DNA from: JAKAVN01 sp963796565
GTDB taxonomy: Bacteria; Desulfobacterota; Binatia; Binatales; Binataceae
NCBI GenBank assembly: GCA_963796565.1
Contig: CAWCMA010000003.1
Location: 124,001 to 188,000 of the forward strand
Direction: 5' to 3'
DNA length: 64,000 nt
Program-made: the position numbers and the translations under genes
Shown: in pieces, positions 9,933 through 18,736 of the stretch
Layout of the letters: the number at the start of each line of letters is the position of its first letter
Position numbering within the stretch: the first letter of the stretch is position 1
The notes under the pieces: model-generated
Told to the model about the DNA's origin: nothing
Seen by the model: the letters and a program-made list of their open reading frames with translations, nothing else
The model's database searches: none

Positions 9933-10577
9933 TTAAGGCGTCGACGTATTGCCAACCGGGGGCACAGCTTCTGGTGCAGCATCAGGAGGAGGCGCGGCAT
10001 TCGGAGTGCCCGTCTCGGGCGGCGTTGCCGGCGGGCCCCCGATACCTTTTTCCTGCTCGAAACGTTGCAGGAATTGCTGGACGTTTTTGACCTCGGTGAT
10101 TCGCCAATGGCCGTTCTCGCGGGCCATGCGGATGTCCCATTGCACGCCCTTGTCGTCGCGGAAGTTGGTCCACGCGGTATCGCCCGAGCGATGGAGCAGG
10201 ACGATCGCGCCTGCCACAGCCGCGGCCGGCATCTGAACCTGCCGCGCTCCGCTGTTCACCTGCTGCGTGGCCCATTGCTGGACCCCTGCGGCCACGGGCC
10301 CGCTGAGCAAGTCGACCGCGCCCTTGCCGACCAGCGCGGTTATGGCGTCGTTGGCATTCGCGTTCCGCTGCAGCATCTCGTAGCCGGCGTTTTTGACCAC
10401 GCTGGGAAAATCGACGAAGGTTGCGGCGGTCGCGCCGTCGCGCGCATCGATCGCCTGCTTGAGCTGGTAGATGGCGTAGGACGGCGTGTTTGGAACGTAG
10501 AAGAGCGCCCAGCCGGCGACGACCAGGACCACCAGGACTCCGATAGCGTGGCGCGAGAGAAATCCCATGGCCGTCAT
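9933..10577 (-). CDS. DUF2939-like membrane-anchored protein
   Basis: 214 residues. A single N-terminal transmembrane helix (about 8-27, 'IGVLVVLVVAGWALFYVPN') is followed by a globular part beginning 'PSYAIYQLKQAIDARDGATAATFVDFPSVVKN', which matches the feel of DUF2939 proteins: a helical region that counts phenotypes by domain only, with no known reaction. The globular part ends with 'GVQWDIRMARENGHWRITEV', a typical NTF2-like or lipoprotein-like edge. The C-terminal 40 residues are Pro/Ala-rich and probably disordered. The start at 10577 has no clear Shine-Dalgarno; the next ATG, four codons in (MGFLSRH), is an equal alternative. Function unknown. Confidence 0.75.
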   Translation of the reverse strand: MTAMGFLSRHAIGVLVVLVVAGWALFYVPNTPSYAIYQLKQAIDARDGATAATFVDFPSVVKNAGYEMLQRNANANDAITALVGKGAVDLLSGPVAAGVQQWATQQVNSGARQVQMPAAAVAGAIVLLHRSGDTAWTNFRDDKGVQWDIRMARENGHWRITEVKNVQQFLQRFEQEKGIGGPPATPPETGTPNAAPPPDAAPEAVPPVGNTSTP

Positions 10578-10692
10578 TGTGCGTTAGCCGCACACGACTG
10601 TCGAGACAACCTTCCGCGCGGTCTCGCCGCGCCGTCTCGCCTCGCCGCGTCGTCCCGGGCGGCGGCGTGCCGGTCCGCCGGCCTTGGTGGCG

Positions 10693-11436
10693 TCAGGTAT
10701 GCGAGAGCAGTGAGGCGGCCGCTCGGTCGAGCAGCCAGACGACCTCGCCGTTGGGCGGGTCGATGATCTGCGCGGGAAACCGGTCGGGGTCGCGCGGCCC
10801 TTCGAGCGCGCTCTTGACCGCGGCCGCCTTGTGCTCGCCCTCGACCAGGAACATCACGCGGGCCGAGTTGTTGAGCACGGGCGGCGTGAGGGTCACGCGA
10901 TGGCGCTGCGGGGCGTCGACCTCGACCGCGACCGCGATACGCTCGCGCTCATGAATCGCGGGATGCCCGGGAAACAGCGACGCGACGTGTACGTTATCGC
11001 CCAGACCGAGCAGGGTCAGGTTGAAGCGCGGAAATTCGCCCTCGCCGATTCCGAAGCACTCCCGCAACTCTTCCTCATAGCCGAGTGCGGCCTCGGCGGG
11101 CGGATCTTCGCCGCGCATCCGATGGATCTGTTGGGGCCGCAAATCGAGCCGGCTCAGCATCGTGCGGTTCGCCATCGCGAAATTGCTCGCCGGATCGTCC
11201 GGCGGCACGCAGCGCTCGTCGCCCCAGAAGAATTGCACCTCTTTCCAATCGACGCTCAGGCGAAAGCGCTCGGCCAGCAATTCGTAAGTCCGCGCTGGAG
11301 TCGATCCGCCTGTGAGACAGAGCATGAATTCGGCGTGCAAGCAGATCGCCTCGCCGGCGAAGTGCGCGATCTCTTCGGCCGCATGCACATACAGCGATTC
11401 GGCGTCGTCGAGGATGATGAGCTTCGGTTCAGCCAT
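10693..11436 (-). CDS. pgl: 6-phosphogluconolactonase
   Basis: Hydrolyses 6-phosphogluconolactone to 6-phosphogluconate in the oxidative pentose phosphate pathway (cytosol). 247 residues, the normal length. Family motifs are 'LCLTGGSTPARTYELLA', 'VQFFWGDERCVPPDDPASNFAMANRTML', 'LGLGDNVHVASLFPGH' and 'RVTLTPPVLNNSA'. The usual 'PDGH' of the third motif reads 'DNVH' here: the histidine is kept and the Asp-Gly pair is replaced. A longer frame to 11526 exists, but homology begins at MAEPKLII, so 11436 is used. It lies just downstream of transketolase on the same strand, a sensible pentose-phosphate pair, although glucose-6-phosphate dehydrogenase is not in the window. Confidence 0.92.
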   Translation of the reverse strand: MAEPKLIILDDAESLYVHAAEEIAHFAGEAICLHAEFMLCLTGGSTPARTYELLAERFRLSVDWKEVQFFWGDERCVPPDDPASNFAMANRTMLSRLDLRPQQIHRMRGEDPPAEAALGYEEELRECFGIGEGEFPRFNLTLLGLGDNVHVASLFPGHPAIHERERIAVAVEVDAPQRHRVTLTPPVLNNSARVMFLVEGEHKAAAVKSALEGPRDPDRFPAQIIDPPNGEVVWLLDRAAASLLSHT

Positions 11437-11561
11437 GGCAATCCGATGAAGTGTCGTTGTGAGCAAATTAGCCGAAAGCACGCGGCCCGCGCCAGCGCGT
11501 CGAACAACCGATGGATCGTTCGACAAACTGCGTGCCGGTCATGCCGCTCCGGCGCGATGAC

Positions 11562-13592
11562 TCAGTGCGCGAGCAGCTTGAGCGCGCGCGCCACCGTGTT
11601 CTCTACGGTAAAGCCGAAGTGCTTGAGCACGTCCGCGGACGGACCCGAGGCGCCGAAGGTCGTCATCCCCAGCACGTCGCCCTCAAGGCCGACCCATCGA
11701 TACCACGACATCGGCGCTCCCGCTTCGATCGCGAGCCGCCTGCGCAGCGTCGGCGGCAGAACTGAGTCGCGATACGCCGCGTCCTGCTTTTCGAACAGCT
11801 CCATGCTCGGCATGCTGACCACGCGCACCGCGCGGCCGCGCTTTTCGAGCTCCGCCTTGGCCCCGACCGCGAGCTGCAGTTCGGAGCCGCTCGCCAGCAG
11901 AATTATCTCGGCGTCGCGCCCCTTGGTCTCGCTGAGCACGTAGGCGCCGCGCGCGAGTTCGCGCGCCGGCGCCATCGCGGCGCGGTCCAGGGTCGGGAGC
12001 TTCTGCCGGCACAATGCCAGCAGCACCGGGCCGCCCCGATGCGTCATCGCGGCGCGCCACGCTTCGGCGGCCTCATTGGCGTCGCCCGGCCGAATCACGG
12101 TGAAATTCGGAATCGCGCGCAGGCCCGAGAGCTGCTCGATCGACTGATGCGTCGGACCGTCTTCGCCCAGTCCGATCGAATCGTGGGTGAAGACGTAAAT
12201 CACGTGGATACCCATCAGCGCCGCCAGCCTGAGCGAAGGCCGGCAATAGTCGGTGAAGATGAGAAAGCTCGAACCGTAGGGGATGAAGCCGCCATGCAGC
12301 GCGACACCGTTTAAGATCGCGCACATCCCGTGCTCGCGGATGCCGAAGTGCAGGTTGCGTCCCGCGTAGTCGTGGCGCTCGAAATCGCCGCCGTCGATCA
12401 CGTCGACGAAGGTCGACTCGTTAAGGTCGGCCGCGCCGCCGAACAGGTTCCAGACCTTCTTCGCGATCGTCTGCTCGGCGCGCGAGGCCGACTCGCGCGT
12501 GGCCAGCGTGTCCTTGGGCGTGAACTGCGGCAGAGCCGCGTCCCATCCCGCCGGCAGTTCGCCCGCCAGCATCGATTTGAACTCCGCAGCCTCGGCCGGA
12601 TGGGCCTTGGCGTAGCGCTCGAAGCGGCCGTTCCAGTCGGATTCATGCTCGCGACCGCGCGCGCCGCAACCGCGGAAATGCTTGAGCGCTTCGTCGGGGA
12701 CGTAAAAAGCCGGCTCCTCGGGCCATCCGTAGAAACGCTTGGTCAGTTTGACCTCTTCGACGCCGAGCGCCTGGCCGTGTGCCTTCGAGGTGTCCTGCCG
12801 GTTTGGACTGCCATAGCCGATATGCGATCGCACGCGGATGAGCGAGGGGCGATTCTCTTCCTTGATCGCGTTTTCGATCGCGCGCGAGACCGCGTCGAGA
12901 TCGTTGGCGTCGTCGACGCCTTGAGTATGCCAGCCGTAGGCGTTGAATCGCTCGCACACGTTCTCGTCGAACGAGAGATCGGTGCCGCCGTCGATAGTGA
13001 TGTGGTTGTCGTCGTAAATGAAGATGACGTTACCGAGGCCGAGATGCCCCGCAATCGAGGCCGCCTCGCTCGACACGCCCTCCATCAGGTCGCCGTCGCC
13101 GCAGATACCGAAGACGCGATGATCGAACAGCCCCGAGTCGTCTCGCTCGAAGCGGGCGCGCAGATGCTTCGCTGCGAGCGCCATCCCGATGCCGTTGCCG
13201 ACGCCCTGGCCGAGCGGCCCGGTGGTAGTCTCGACCCCAGGCGTCACGCCGTACTCGGGATGGCCGGGGGTGATGCTGTCGAGCTGGCGGAACTGTTTGA
13301 TCTGGTCGAGCGGCAGGTCATAGCCGCTCAGATAGAGCATCGCATACAGCAGCATCGAGCCGTGTCCGGCCGAAAGCACGAAACGGTCGCGCCCGAACCA
13401 GTGCGGGTTGGCCGGGTTGTAGCGCATGAAGCGGGTCCACAGGAGGTAAGCAATGGGCGCCATCCCCATCGGCATCCCGGGATGGCCCGAGTTGGCCTTC
13501 TGTACGGCATCGATCGCCAGCACCCGGATCGAGTTGATGCAAAGTTGATCGAGATTCGATTCTAAGGGCTTGATTTGAGTTGCGGACGCCAC
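11562..13592 (-). CDS. tkt: Transketolase
   Basis: Thiamine-diphosphate-dependent transfer of two-carbon units in the non-oxidative pentose phosphate pathway; works as a cytosolic dimer. 676 residues, normal length. Visible motifs are 'NSGHPGMPMGMAPIAYLLW' at the N-terminus, the ThDP motif beginning 'GDGDLMEG' with the 'DDNHITIDG' metal end, 'HFGIREHGMCAILNG', and 'THDSIGLGEDGPTHQ'. The start is a GTG at 13592 with GGAG about six bases upstream (AATCGGAGTAAAC); no ATG nearby keeps the conserved N-terminus. Same strand as pgl, separated by 125 bp, so either a loose operon or separate transcripts. Confidence 0.97.
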   Translation of the reverse strand: MASATQIKPLESNLDQLCINSIRVLAIDAVQKANSGHPGMPMGMAPIAYLLWTRFMRYNPANPHWFGRDRFVLSAGHGSMLLYAMLYLSGYDLPLDQIKQFRQLDSITPGHPEYGVTPGVETTTGPLGQGVGNGIGMALAAKHLRARFERDDSGLFDHRVFGICGDGDLMEGVSSEAASIAGHLGLGNVIFIYDDNHITIDGGTDLSFDENVCERFNAYGWHTQGVDDANDLDAVSRAIENAIKEENRPSLIRVRSHIGYGSPNRQDTSKAHGQALGVEEVKLTKRFYGWPEEPAFYVPDEALKHFRGCGARGREHESDWNGRFERYAKAHPAEAAEFKSMLAGELPAGWDAALPQFTPKDTLATRESASRAEQTIAKKVWNLFGGAADLNESTFVDVIDGGDFERHDYAGRNLHFGIREHGMCAILNGVALHGGFIPYGSSFLIFTDYCRPSLRLAALMGIHVIYVFTHDSIGLGEDGPTHQSIEQLSGLRAIPNFTVIRPGDANEAAEAWRAAMTHRGGPVLLALCRQKLPTLDRAAMAPARELARGAYVLSETKGRDAEIILLASGSELQLAVGAKAELEKRGRAVRVVSMPSMELFEKQDAAYRDSVLPPTLRRRLAIEAGAPMSWYRWVGLEGDVLGMTTFGASGPSADVLKHFGFTVENTVARALKLLAH

Positions 13593-13702
13593 GTTTACTC
13601 CGATTGTCGTCGAGGACGGCCGTCGGCGACCGTCGGTTTTTTTGGTTACTTATGCGAGGGAAGGGATGCGTCGTCGTTTGGACGAATCACGATCTGGACG
13701 AA

Positions 13703-14107
13703 TCACCATTTTGAGTTGTCCTCGTCCTTGGCGTCGCCCGACCGATGGCGCATCACGTTGACAGCTTCCTTGGCAGTGCCTTTGTCGCCCAGCTTGAGCG
13801 CCTCGGTGAACCGCTGCGCCACCATCCGCATCAACGCGCCCTCTTCAGGATCGAGTTCGCTCGCGATCGCGGCCAGACGCTCCATTGCGCCCCTGAGCTG
13901 CTCCAGCGAGCCCGGCAGGTCGCCGCGCTCGCGGCTTGCGACCGCGGCGCGCAACCGCTGGCGGAGTTCGGCGACGGTCGGCCGCGCGCGCTCTCCGATG
14001 GTGATCTCGAGTTCGCCCAGGTTGTCCGCGAGTTTGAGGAACGGGTCGAGCGATAGGTCATCGGAAGGCACCACTTGATTTTTTACCTCATTGCGGTTGC
14101 GTTGCAA
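13703..14107 (-). CDS. Small conserved-looking hypothetical protein
   Basis: 134 residues, not recognised. It is strongly helical and charged: 'PTVAELRQRLRAAVASRERGDLPGSLEQLRGAMERLAAIASEL' looks like a helical hairpin, and 'MRMVAQRFTEALKLGDKGTAKEAVNVMR' a third helix, with an acidic, disordered tail. There is no signal peptide, membrane segment or cysteine. The codon usage matches the neighbours and the frame is the only long one here, which supports a real gene. It precedes tkt on the same strand. A 12-bp direct repeat (TGGACGAATCAC at 13679-13690 and 13695-13706) covers its 3' end. Confidence 0.6.
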   Translation of the reverse strand: MQRNRNEVKNQVVPSDDLSLDPFLKLADNLGELEITIGERARPTVAELRQRLRAAVASRERGDLPGSLEQLRGAMERLAAIASELDPEEGALMRMVAQRFTEALKLGDKGTAKEAVNVMRHRSGDAKDEDNSKW

Positions 14108-14180
14108 GGACGAGAGCTCGAGGTGGCGCCGCGGTCCGTTGCGAAGTCGGCCCCTGCCAAAGCTGCTGCGGACGCGCGCG

Positions 14181-14319
14181 GGACCTGTCTATGTGGGATC
14201 GGGGCGGGATCTGGCGGGGCCTGTCTATGAATGATCCGGTACAATGATGTAGAAGTGACCCGCCTTTTGGTACAAGATTGAAGGTTGCAACGACGAAACG
14301 TAGGAGCATCGGGGCTTAA
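14181..14319 (+). promoter_or_regulatory. fabF leader with direct repeat and possible IS-end remnant
   Basis: The 212-bp gap before fabF carries two copies of CCTGTCTATG (14184-14193 and 14220-14229), then a stretch 'GTAGAAGTGACCCGCC' / 'TTTTGGTACAAG' that resembles the left end of IS21-type elements as I remember them, and then GTAGGAGCATC before the fabF ATG. TACAAT at 14240-14245 could be a -10 but has no matching -35. No transposase fragment is visible. Confidence 0.3.
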
Positions 14320-15585
14320 ATGAGACGCATCGGTGATCGCCGTGTGGTGGTAACCGGCTTGGGCCTGGTCACGCCGCTAGGCACGGGAATCGAGAAGAAC
14401 TGGGAAGCCCTGATGGCCGGGCGCTCGGGCATCGGTCCGATAACCCGCTTCGACGTTTCCGACTTCGCCGCCCGTATCGCGGGCGAAGTGCGCGACTTCG
14501 ATCCCTATGACTGGATCGAGAAGAAGGACGTCAAAAAGATGGACCTCTTCATCCAGTACGCGGTGGGCGCGGCCGAGCAGGCGATGCGCCAGTCGGCGCT
14601 CAAGATCGACGATAGCAACGCCGAGCGCGTGGGCGTGCTGGTCGGAGTCGGCATCGGCGGCCTGCTCACGATCGAGGAAAACCATCTGTTGTTTCTCGAC
14701 ACCCGCCTTAAACGGATCACCCCGTTTTTCATCCCCAAACTGATCAGCAACCTGGCGCCCGGGCAGATCGCGATCCGCTATGGTGCGCGCGGCATTAACC
14801 TCGCCACCACCAGCGCCTGCGCCTCGGGCAGCCACGCGGTCGGTGAGGCCTACCGGATGATCCGCGACGGCTATCTCGACGCGGCGATCACCGGAGGGGC
14901 GGAAGCGGCGCTGACCTCGCTCGGCATCGGCGGGTTCATCGCGATGCGGGCGCTGTCGACGCGCAACGACGCGCCCGAGGCTGCCAGCCGGCCTTTCGAC
15001 GCCGAGCGCGACGGTTTCGTGATGTCCGAGGGCGCCGCGTCGCTCATCCTCGAGGAGCGCGAGGGTGCGCTCAAGCGTGGCGCCAACATCGTGGGTGAAA
15101 TCGCCGGCTACGCCGCCAATGGCGACGCCTATCACATGACTTCTCCGTCGCCGGAGGGGCAGGGCGCCGGGCGCTGCATGATGCTGTGCCTTCAGGACGG
15201 CGAACTCGATCTCAACCAGGTCGACTACATCAATGCGCACGGAACCTCGACGCCGCAGGGCGATGTCGCCGAGACTCAGGCGATCAAGCACGTCTTCGGC
15301 GAACGCGCGGCCAAAATAGCCGTGAGTTCGACCAAGTCGATGACCGGGCATACGTTGGGCGCGGCCGGCGCTATCGAGTCGGTCTATACGGTGTTGGCGA
15401 TCCAACGCGGGATGGTTCCGCCGACGATTAACTATGAGCATCCCGATCCGGCCTGCGACCTCGACTACGTGCCGAACCGGCCGCGGCCCGCGAAGATTCG
15501 TCTCGCGCTGAACAATTCGTTCGGGTTCGGCGGCACCAACACCACGCTGGCCTTCAGGCCCGCGGTGGAGCTTAGCGGGAAGTAA
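14320..15585 (+). CDS. fabF: Beta-ketoacyl-[ACP] synthase II
   Basis: Condenses malonyl-ACP with acyl-ACP during fatty-acid elongation. 421 residues. The catalytic Cys is at about 167 in 'TTSACASGSHAVGEA'; the two catalytic histidines are in 'NAHGTSTPQGD' and 'KSMTGHTLGAAGA'; the glycine-rich end 'NNSFGFGGTNTTLAF' is intact. All are typical of FabF/KAS II. The ATG at 14320 follows GGAG at a rather long distance (GTAGGAGCATCGGGGCTTAA). It is four bases from fabH, so the two are surely one transcript. No acpP, fabD or fabG is beside them, so this is a split fatty-acid locus. Confidence 0.96.
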   Translation: MRRIGDRRVVVTGLGLVTPLGTGIEKNWEALMAGRSGIGPITRFDVSDFAARIAGEVRDFDPYDWIEKKDVKKMDLFIQYAVGAAEQAMRQSALKIDDSNAERVGVLVGVGIGGLLTIEENHLLFLDTRLKRITPFFIPKLISNLAPGQIAIRYGARGINLATTSACASGSHAVGEAYRMIRDGYLDAAITGGAEAALTSLGIGGFIAMRALSTRNDAPEAASRPFDAERDGFVMSEGAASLILEEREGALKRGANIVGEIAGYAANGDAYHMTSPSPEGQGAGRCMMLCLQDGELDLNQVDYINAHGTSTPQGDVAETQAIKHVFGERAAKIAVSSTKSMTGHTLGAAGAIESVYTVLAIQRGMVPPTINYEHPDPACDLDYVPNRPRPAKIRLALNNSFGFGGTNTTLAFRPAVELSGK

Positions 15586-15589
15586 CAAG

Positions 15590-16567
15590 ATGGGATCGCG
15601 AATCGTCGCGACCGGGCGCGCGCTGCCGCGCACCGCGGTTACCAATCATGAACTCGCGCGACGCGTGGACACTTCCGATGAGTGGGTACGCACGCGCACC
15701 GGAATCGGAACTCGCTACGTGATGTCCAGCGGCGAATCGCTGGTCGATATCGCCGCCGCCGCGAGCACCATCGCGCTCGAGCGCGCCGGGATAAGGCCTG
15801 CGGAGCTCGACGCGATCATCGTCGGCACGGTCTCCTCCGAGTACGGGTTTCCGTCGTTCGCCTGCCAGCTTCAACATCGCTTGGGTCTCGATTCGATCCC
15901 GGCCTACGACGTTGCCGCAGCCTGTTCGGGCTTCGTTTACGCGCTCAGCGTGGCCGACAACGCGATGCGTGCCGGCGATTACTCGCGCGTGCTGCTGGTC
16001 GGCACCGACGCGCTTTCGACCATGGTGGACTGGAACGATCGAGCCGTCTCGGTGCTATTCGGCGATGGAGCCGGGGCGGCAGTGATGGTTTCCGAGCCGG
16101 GGCCGCGCGGTGTGCTCGCCAGCCTGCTGCGCGCCTCGGGCGAGTACTGGCATCTGCTCTCGGTACGATCGACGGGCGTGCGCGCCACGCTGGATTCTGA
16201 GGTGCGGCGCTCGCCCGACGACGCGATCAAGATGAAAGGGCCGGAGTTGTTCAAGCTGGCGGTGCGCTCGATGGCCGATGTCACGCTCAAGGTGGCTGAG
16301 CGCGCCGGCGTATGCATGGACGACATCGCGCTCATCGTTCCGCACCAGGCCAACATCCGCATCCTAAACGCGGTCGCCGATCGCCTGGGCGTCTCCCAGG
16401 ACAAGGTTTTCACCAACATCGATCGCTACGGCAACACCTCGGCCGCCTCGGTGCCGATCGCATTGGACGAGGCGGTCGAAGCCAACCGCATCCATGACAA
16501 CGACCTGGTGATGCTCAACGCTTGCGGCGGCGGCCTGACCTGGGGCGCCAACCTGCTGCGCTGGTAG
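15590..16567 (+). CDS. fabH: Beta-ketoacyl-[ACP] synthase III
   Basis: Starts fatty-acid synthesis by condensing an acyl-CoA with malonyl-ACP. 325 residues, the usual length. The triad is visible: Cys about 112 in 'DVAAACSGFVYAL', His in 'IVPHQANIRI', and Asn in 'NIDRYGNTSAAS'. The N-terminal 'TSDEWVRTRTGI' is also characteristic. It starts four bases after the fabF stop, so translational coupling is likely. A very short convergent gap (27 bp, GC-rich, no T-run) separates it from the M23 gene. Confidence 0.96.
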   Translation: MGSRIVATGRALPRTAVTNHELARRVDTSDEWVRTRTGIGTRYVMSSGESLVDIAAAASTIALERAGIRPAELDAIIVGTVSSEYGFPSFACQLQHRLGLDSIPAYDVAAACSGFVYALSVADNAMRAGDYSRVLLVGTDALSTMVDWNDRAVSVLFGDGAGAAVMVSEPGPRGVLASLLRASGEYWHLLSVRSTGVRATLDSEVRRSPDDAIKMKGPELFKLAVRSMADVTLKVAERAGVCMDDIALIVPHQANIRILNAVADRLGVSQDKVFTNIDRYGNTSAASVPIALDEAVEANRIHDNDLVMLNACGGGLTWGANLLRW

Positions 16568-16594
16568 ACGCGCGCCTCGCGGCGCGGACGGCCG

Positions 16595-17806
16595 CTATTT
16601 CGCGGACGGGTTCGCCACAGGAAAATTCACCAGTTCGTCTTCCATCGGCTCTTCGCCGGATACTTCATGCGCGCCCTCGACGGTTAGCTTTATCGGCGTC
16701 TCGCCGCGCTTCTGAATCTGGTACTTGGTGAGGCTCATCCGCTTGAACTCCATCGGGAGGCCCTCGCAGATCAGAAACGACGGCCCATTGCAGACCTGAA
16801 TATGCAGATGCGGCTCGGTCGAGTTGCCGGAGTTGCCGAGACGTCCGAGGACTTGTCCGCGATGAACCTGCTCGCCGAGTTTCACGGTAATGCTGCCGGG
16901 AATCAGATGCGCATAGCCGACGTATTGGCCGCCGCCGATGGCCTCGACCAGATGATTGCCCGCTATGTTGACGAGGTTCATGGTTACCGCCATTTGCTTG
17001 GCTTGAGGAACATTTTCGGGGAGCCCGTCTTTGAGGCTGACGATTTTCCCGTCGGCGACCGCGAGGATCGGAACGCCATAGGCGTGATAGCTCGAATTCT
17101 TGGACTCGTCGCCCGAGTAGCTCTTGCCGTCATCGCCCAGCTTTATGAAATCGATCGCGTAGCGCTCCGGTACCCGCGGCTTGCCGTTGAGCACGATAAC
17201 CGCGCGCCGATGGTTTGAAGTATTGGAAGGCCCGTTCGCCGCGAGCCAGCGATCGCCCGTCAACGGCTCATCAATAAGGGCGGCGCCCGTCTTTCTGATC
17301 GTGAGTTTGTCGAGCGGAATTCGCTGCGCATTCTTGGGCTCGCCGTCGGCTTCGACCACCAGCGAGTTCTCGAGCTGCCGCGGGGTTTCGCGCCCGGCAA
17401 AGTTGAGGAACACGAAGAGCACTCCGCTCGCGCCCGGCGGCAGGACCGGATCGTAAGCAGGCAGATGGCTTTGCGGCGCCGCCGGCCTGAACGAGGACTT
17501 GAGCGCATCGCCCTCGACGGTGGTCGCGAACTTGGCGCCGCCGATGCCGCGCACGAAAAGCGACACTAGGCGCGTCGGCTTTTTGCCGAAGTTGGTCAGG
17601 TAATATTCGTACGCGAGATGCGCCTTGCCATCGCCGATCACGGGGATGAGCGGTCCTGTCGACGGCCATCCGGCGACCAGCATCACGCTTTCAAGTTGTA
17701 GCGAGCTGGCCAGCGGCACTTCTTCAGCTTGAGCCGTCGCCTGGCCGGCCGCGCACAACATTGCGGCGAACAAAATCCCAACCGTTGCAGTCATCCGGTA
17801 TCGCAT
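16595..17806 (-). CDS. Secreted M23-type metallopeptidase (LytM/peptidoglycan hydrolase-like)
   Basis: 403 residues with a Sec signal peptide (about 1-27, ending 'AGQATAQA'). An N-terminal beta domain of about 170 residues is followed by an M23 fold. The likely zinc ligands are a His in 'NTSNHRRAVIV', Asp in 'ERYAIDFIKL', and the His pair in 'EPHLHIQV'; 'GYAHLIPGSI' and 'GEQVHRGQVLGRLGNSGNS' are typical of this peptidase/glucose-permease-like barrel. The spacing between the first His and Asp (about 19 residues) is longer than the compact HxxxD of LytM, as in some outlying M23 proteins. Substrate and physiological role are not shown by the sequence; cell-wall peptide cleavage is the family inference. 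It is transcribed convergently with fabH and divergently from the hydrolase at 17928. Confidence 0.85.
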   Translation of the reverse strand: MRYRMTATVGILFAAMLCAAGQATAQAEEVPLASSLQLESVMLVAGWPSTGPLIPVIGDGKAHLAYEYYLTNFGKKPTRLVSLFVRGIGGAKFATTVEGDALKSSFRPAAPQSHLPAYDPVLPPGASGVLFVFLNFAGRETPRQLENSLVVEADGEPKNAQRIPLDKLTIRKTGAALIDEPLTGDRWLAANGPSNTSNHRRAVIVLNGKPRVPERYAIDFIKLGDDGKSYSGDESKNSSYHAYGVPILAVADGKIVSLKDGLPENVPQAKQMAVTMNLVNIAGNHLVEAIGGGQYVGYAHLIPGSITVKLGEQVHRGQVLGRLGNSGNSTEPHLHIQVCNGPSFLICEGLPMEFKRMSLTKYQIQKRGETPIKLTVEGAHEVSGEEPMEDELVNFPVANPSAK

Positions 17807-17927
17807 GCGCGGGAGGCTCCCTTTCCCCGCAGCGATTATCAGGGCAAATCATCGTGCGTTCAATCGCGCTCTCGCGGGCTTTCACGCGGATGCGGCGGCG
17901 CGCTAGAAGTGGACGCGGGGGATCGCG

Positions 17928-18734
17928 ATGGCGTCGCTTGGGATCGTCGACGGAAAAATCACGGTTCGCGGCCTGGAGCTGGAGGTCGCGCATCGCGGGG
18001 CCGGGCCGCTGCTCCTGCTGCTGCACGGAGCCGGCGGGATCGATCCGCGCGCCGAGTTTCTCGATCTTTTCGCGCGCCAGTTCGAGGTCGTGGCCCCCTC
18101 GCATCCCGGCTTCGGCAACTCGCCGCTGCCCGATCTGTTCGACAGCGTCGGCGATCTTGCCTACGTCTATCTCGATCTGCTCGAGCAGTTCGACCTGCGC
18201 GACGTCACGCTGGTGGGCTTTTCATTGGGCGGATGGATTGCGGCCGAGGTCGCGGTGCGCTGCGCCCATCGCCTCTCTCGGCTCATCCTGGTCGGCCCGG
18301 TCGGAATCAAGGCCGGCGATCGCGAGACGCGCGACATCCCGGACATCTTCGCGCTGCCGCCTGACGAGGTGACGCGGCTGGTTTATCACGATCCACGAAA
18401 AGCCGCGGTCGACTATGCCGCGATGTCCGACGAACAGCTCCGGATAATTGCGCGCAACCGCCAATCGCTCGCGCTTTACACCTGGGAGCCGTACATGCAC
18501 AACCCCAAGCTGCGCTACCGGCTCGGCAGACTCAAATTGCCGGCCCTGCTGATCCGCGGCGCGAGCGACGGGCTGGTGAGCCAGCAATACATCGAGTCGT
18601 ACGGTGCGGCGATCCCCGGCGCGCGTATCGAAGTGATCGCCGAAGCGGGGCATGCACCGCAAATCGAGCAGCCGCGCGCGCTGGTGGAGCGGATGATCGC
18701 GTTTATGCACCCTCAGAGCGCCCGGCACAGTTGA
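17928..18734 (+). CDS. Alpha/beta-fold hydrolase
   Basis: 268 residues with a complete alpha/beta-hydrolase layout. The oxyanion motif is 'LHGAGGIDP', the nucleophile elbow 'LVGFSLGGWIAAE' (Ser about 102), the acid in 'IRGASDGLVSQQY' and the His in 'AEAGHAPQIEQP'. This resembles the C-C bond or ester hydrolases of MhpC/BphD type, but the substrate cannot be read from the sequence. The stop codon overlaps the alternative TTG start of the LLM gene, so the two are one operon. The upstream gap (17807-17927) to the divergent M23 gene should contain its promoter, but no strong -10/-35 pair stands out. Confidence 0.85.
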   Translation: MASLGIVDGKITVRGLELEVAHRGAGPLLLLLHGAGGIDPRAEFLDLFARQFEVVAPSHPGFGNSPLPDLFDSVGDLAYVYLDLLEQFDLRDVTLVGFSLGGWIAAEVAVRCAHRLSRLILVGPVGIKAGDRETRDIPDIFALPPDEVTRLVYHDPRKAAVDYAAMSDEQLRIIARNRQSLALYTWEPYMHNPKLRYRLGRLKLPALLIRGASDGLVSQQYIESYGAAIPGARIEVIAEAGHAPQIEQPRALVERMIAFMHPQSARHS

Positions 18735-18736
18735 CG

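Noticed and set aside
13621..13660. Terminator by the run of T at 13637-13643
   Set aside because: The upstream GTCGG repeats are direct, not inverted, so no stem forms; and the genes on both sides are on the minus strand, where the run is A.
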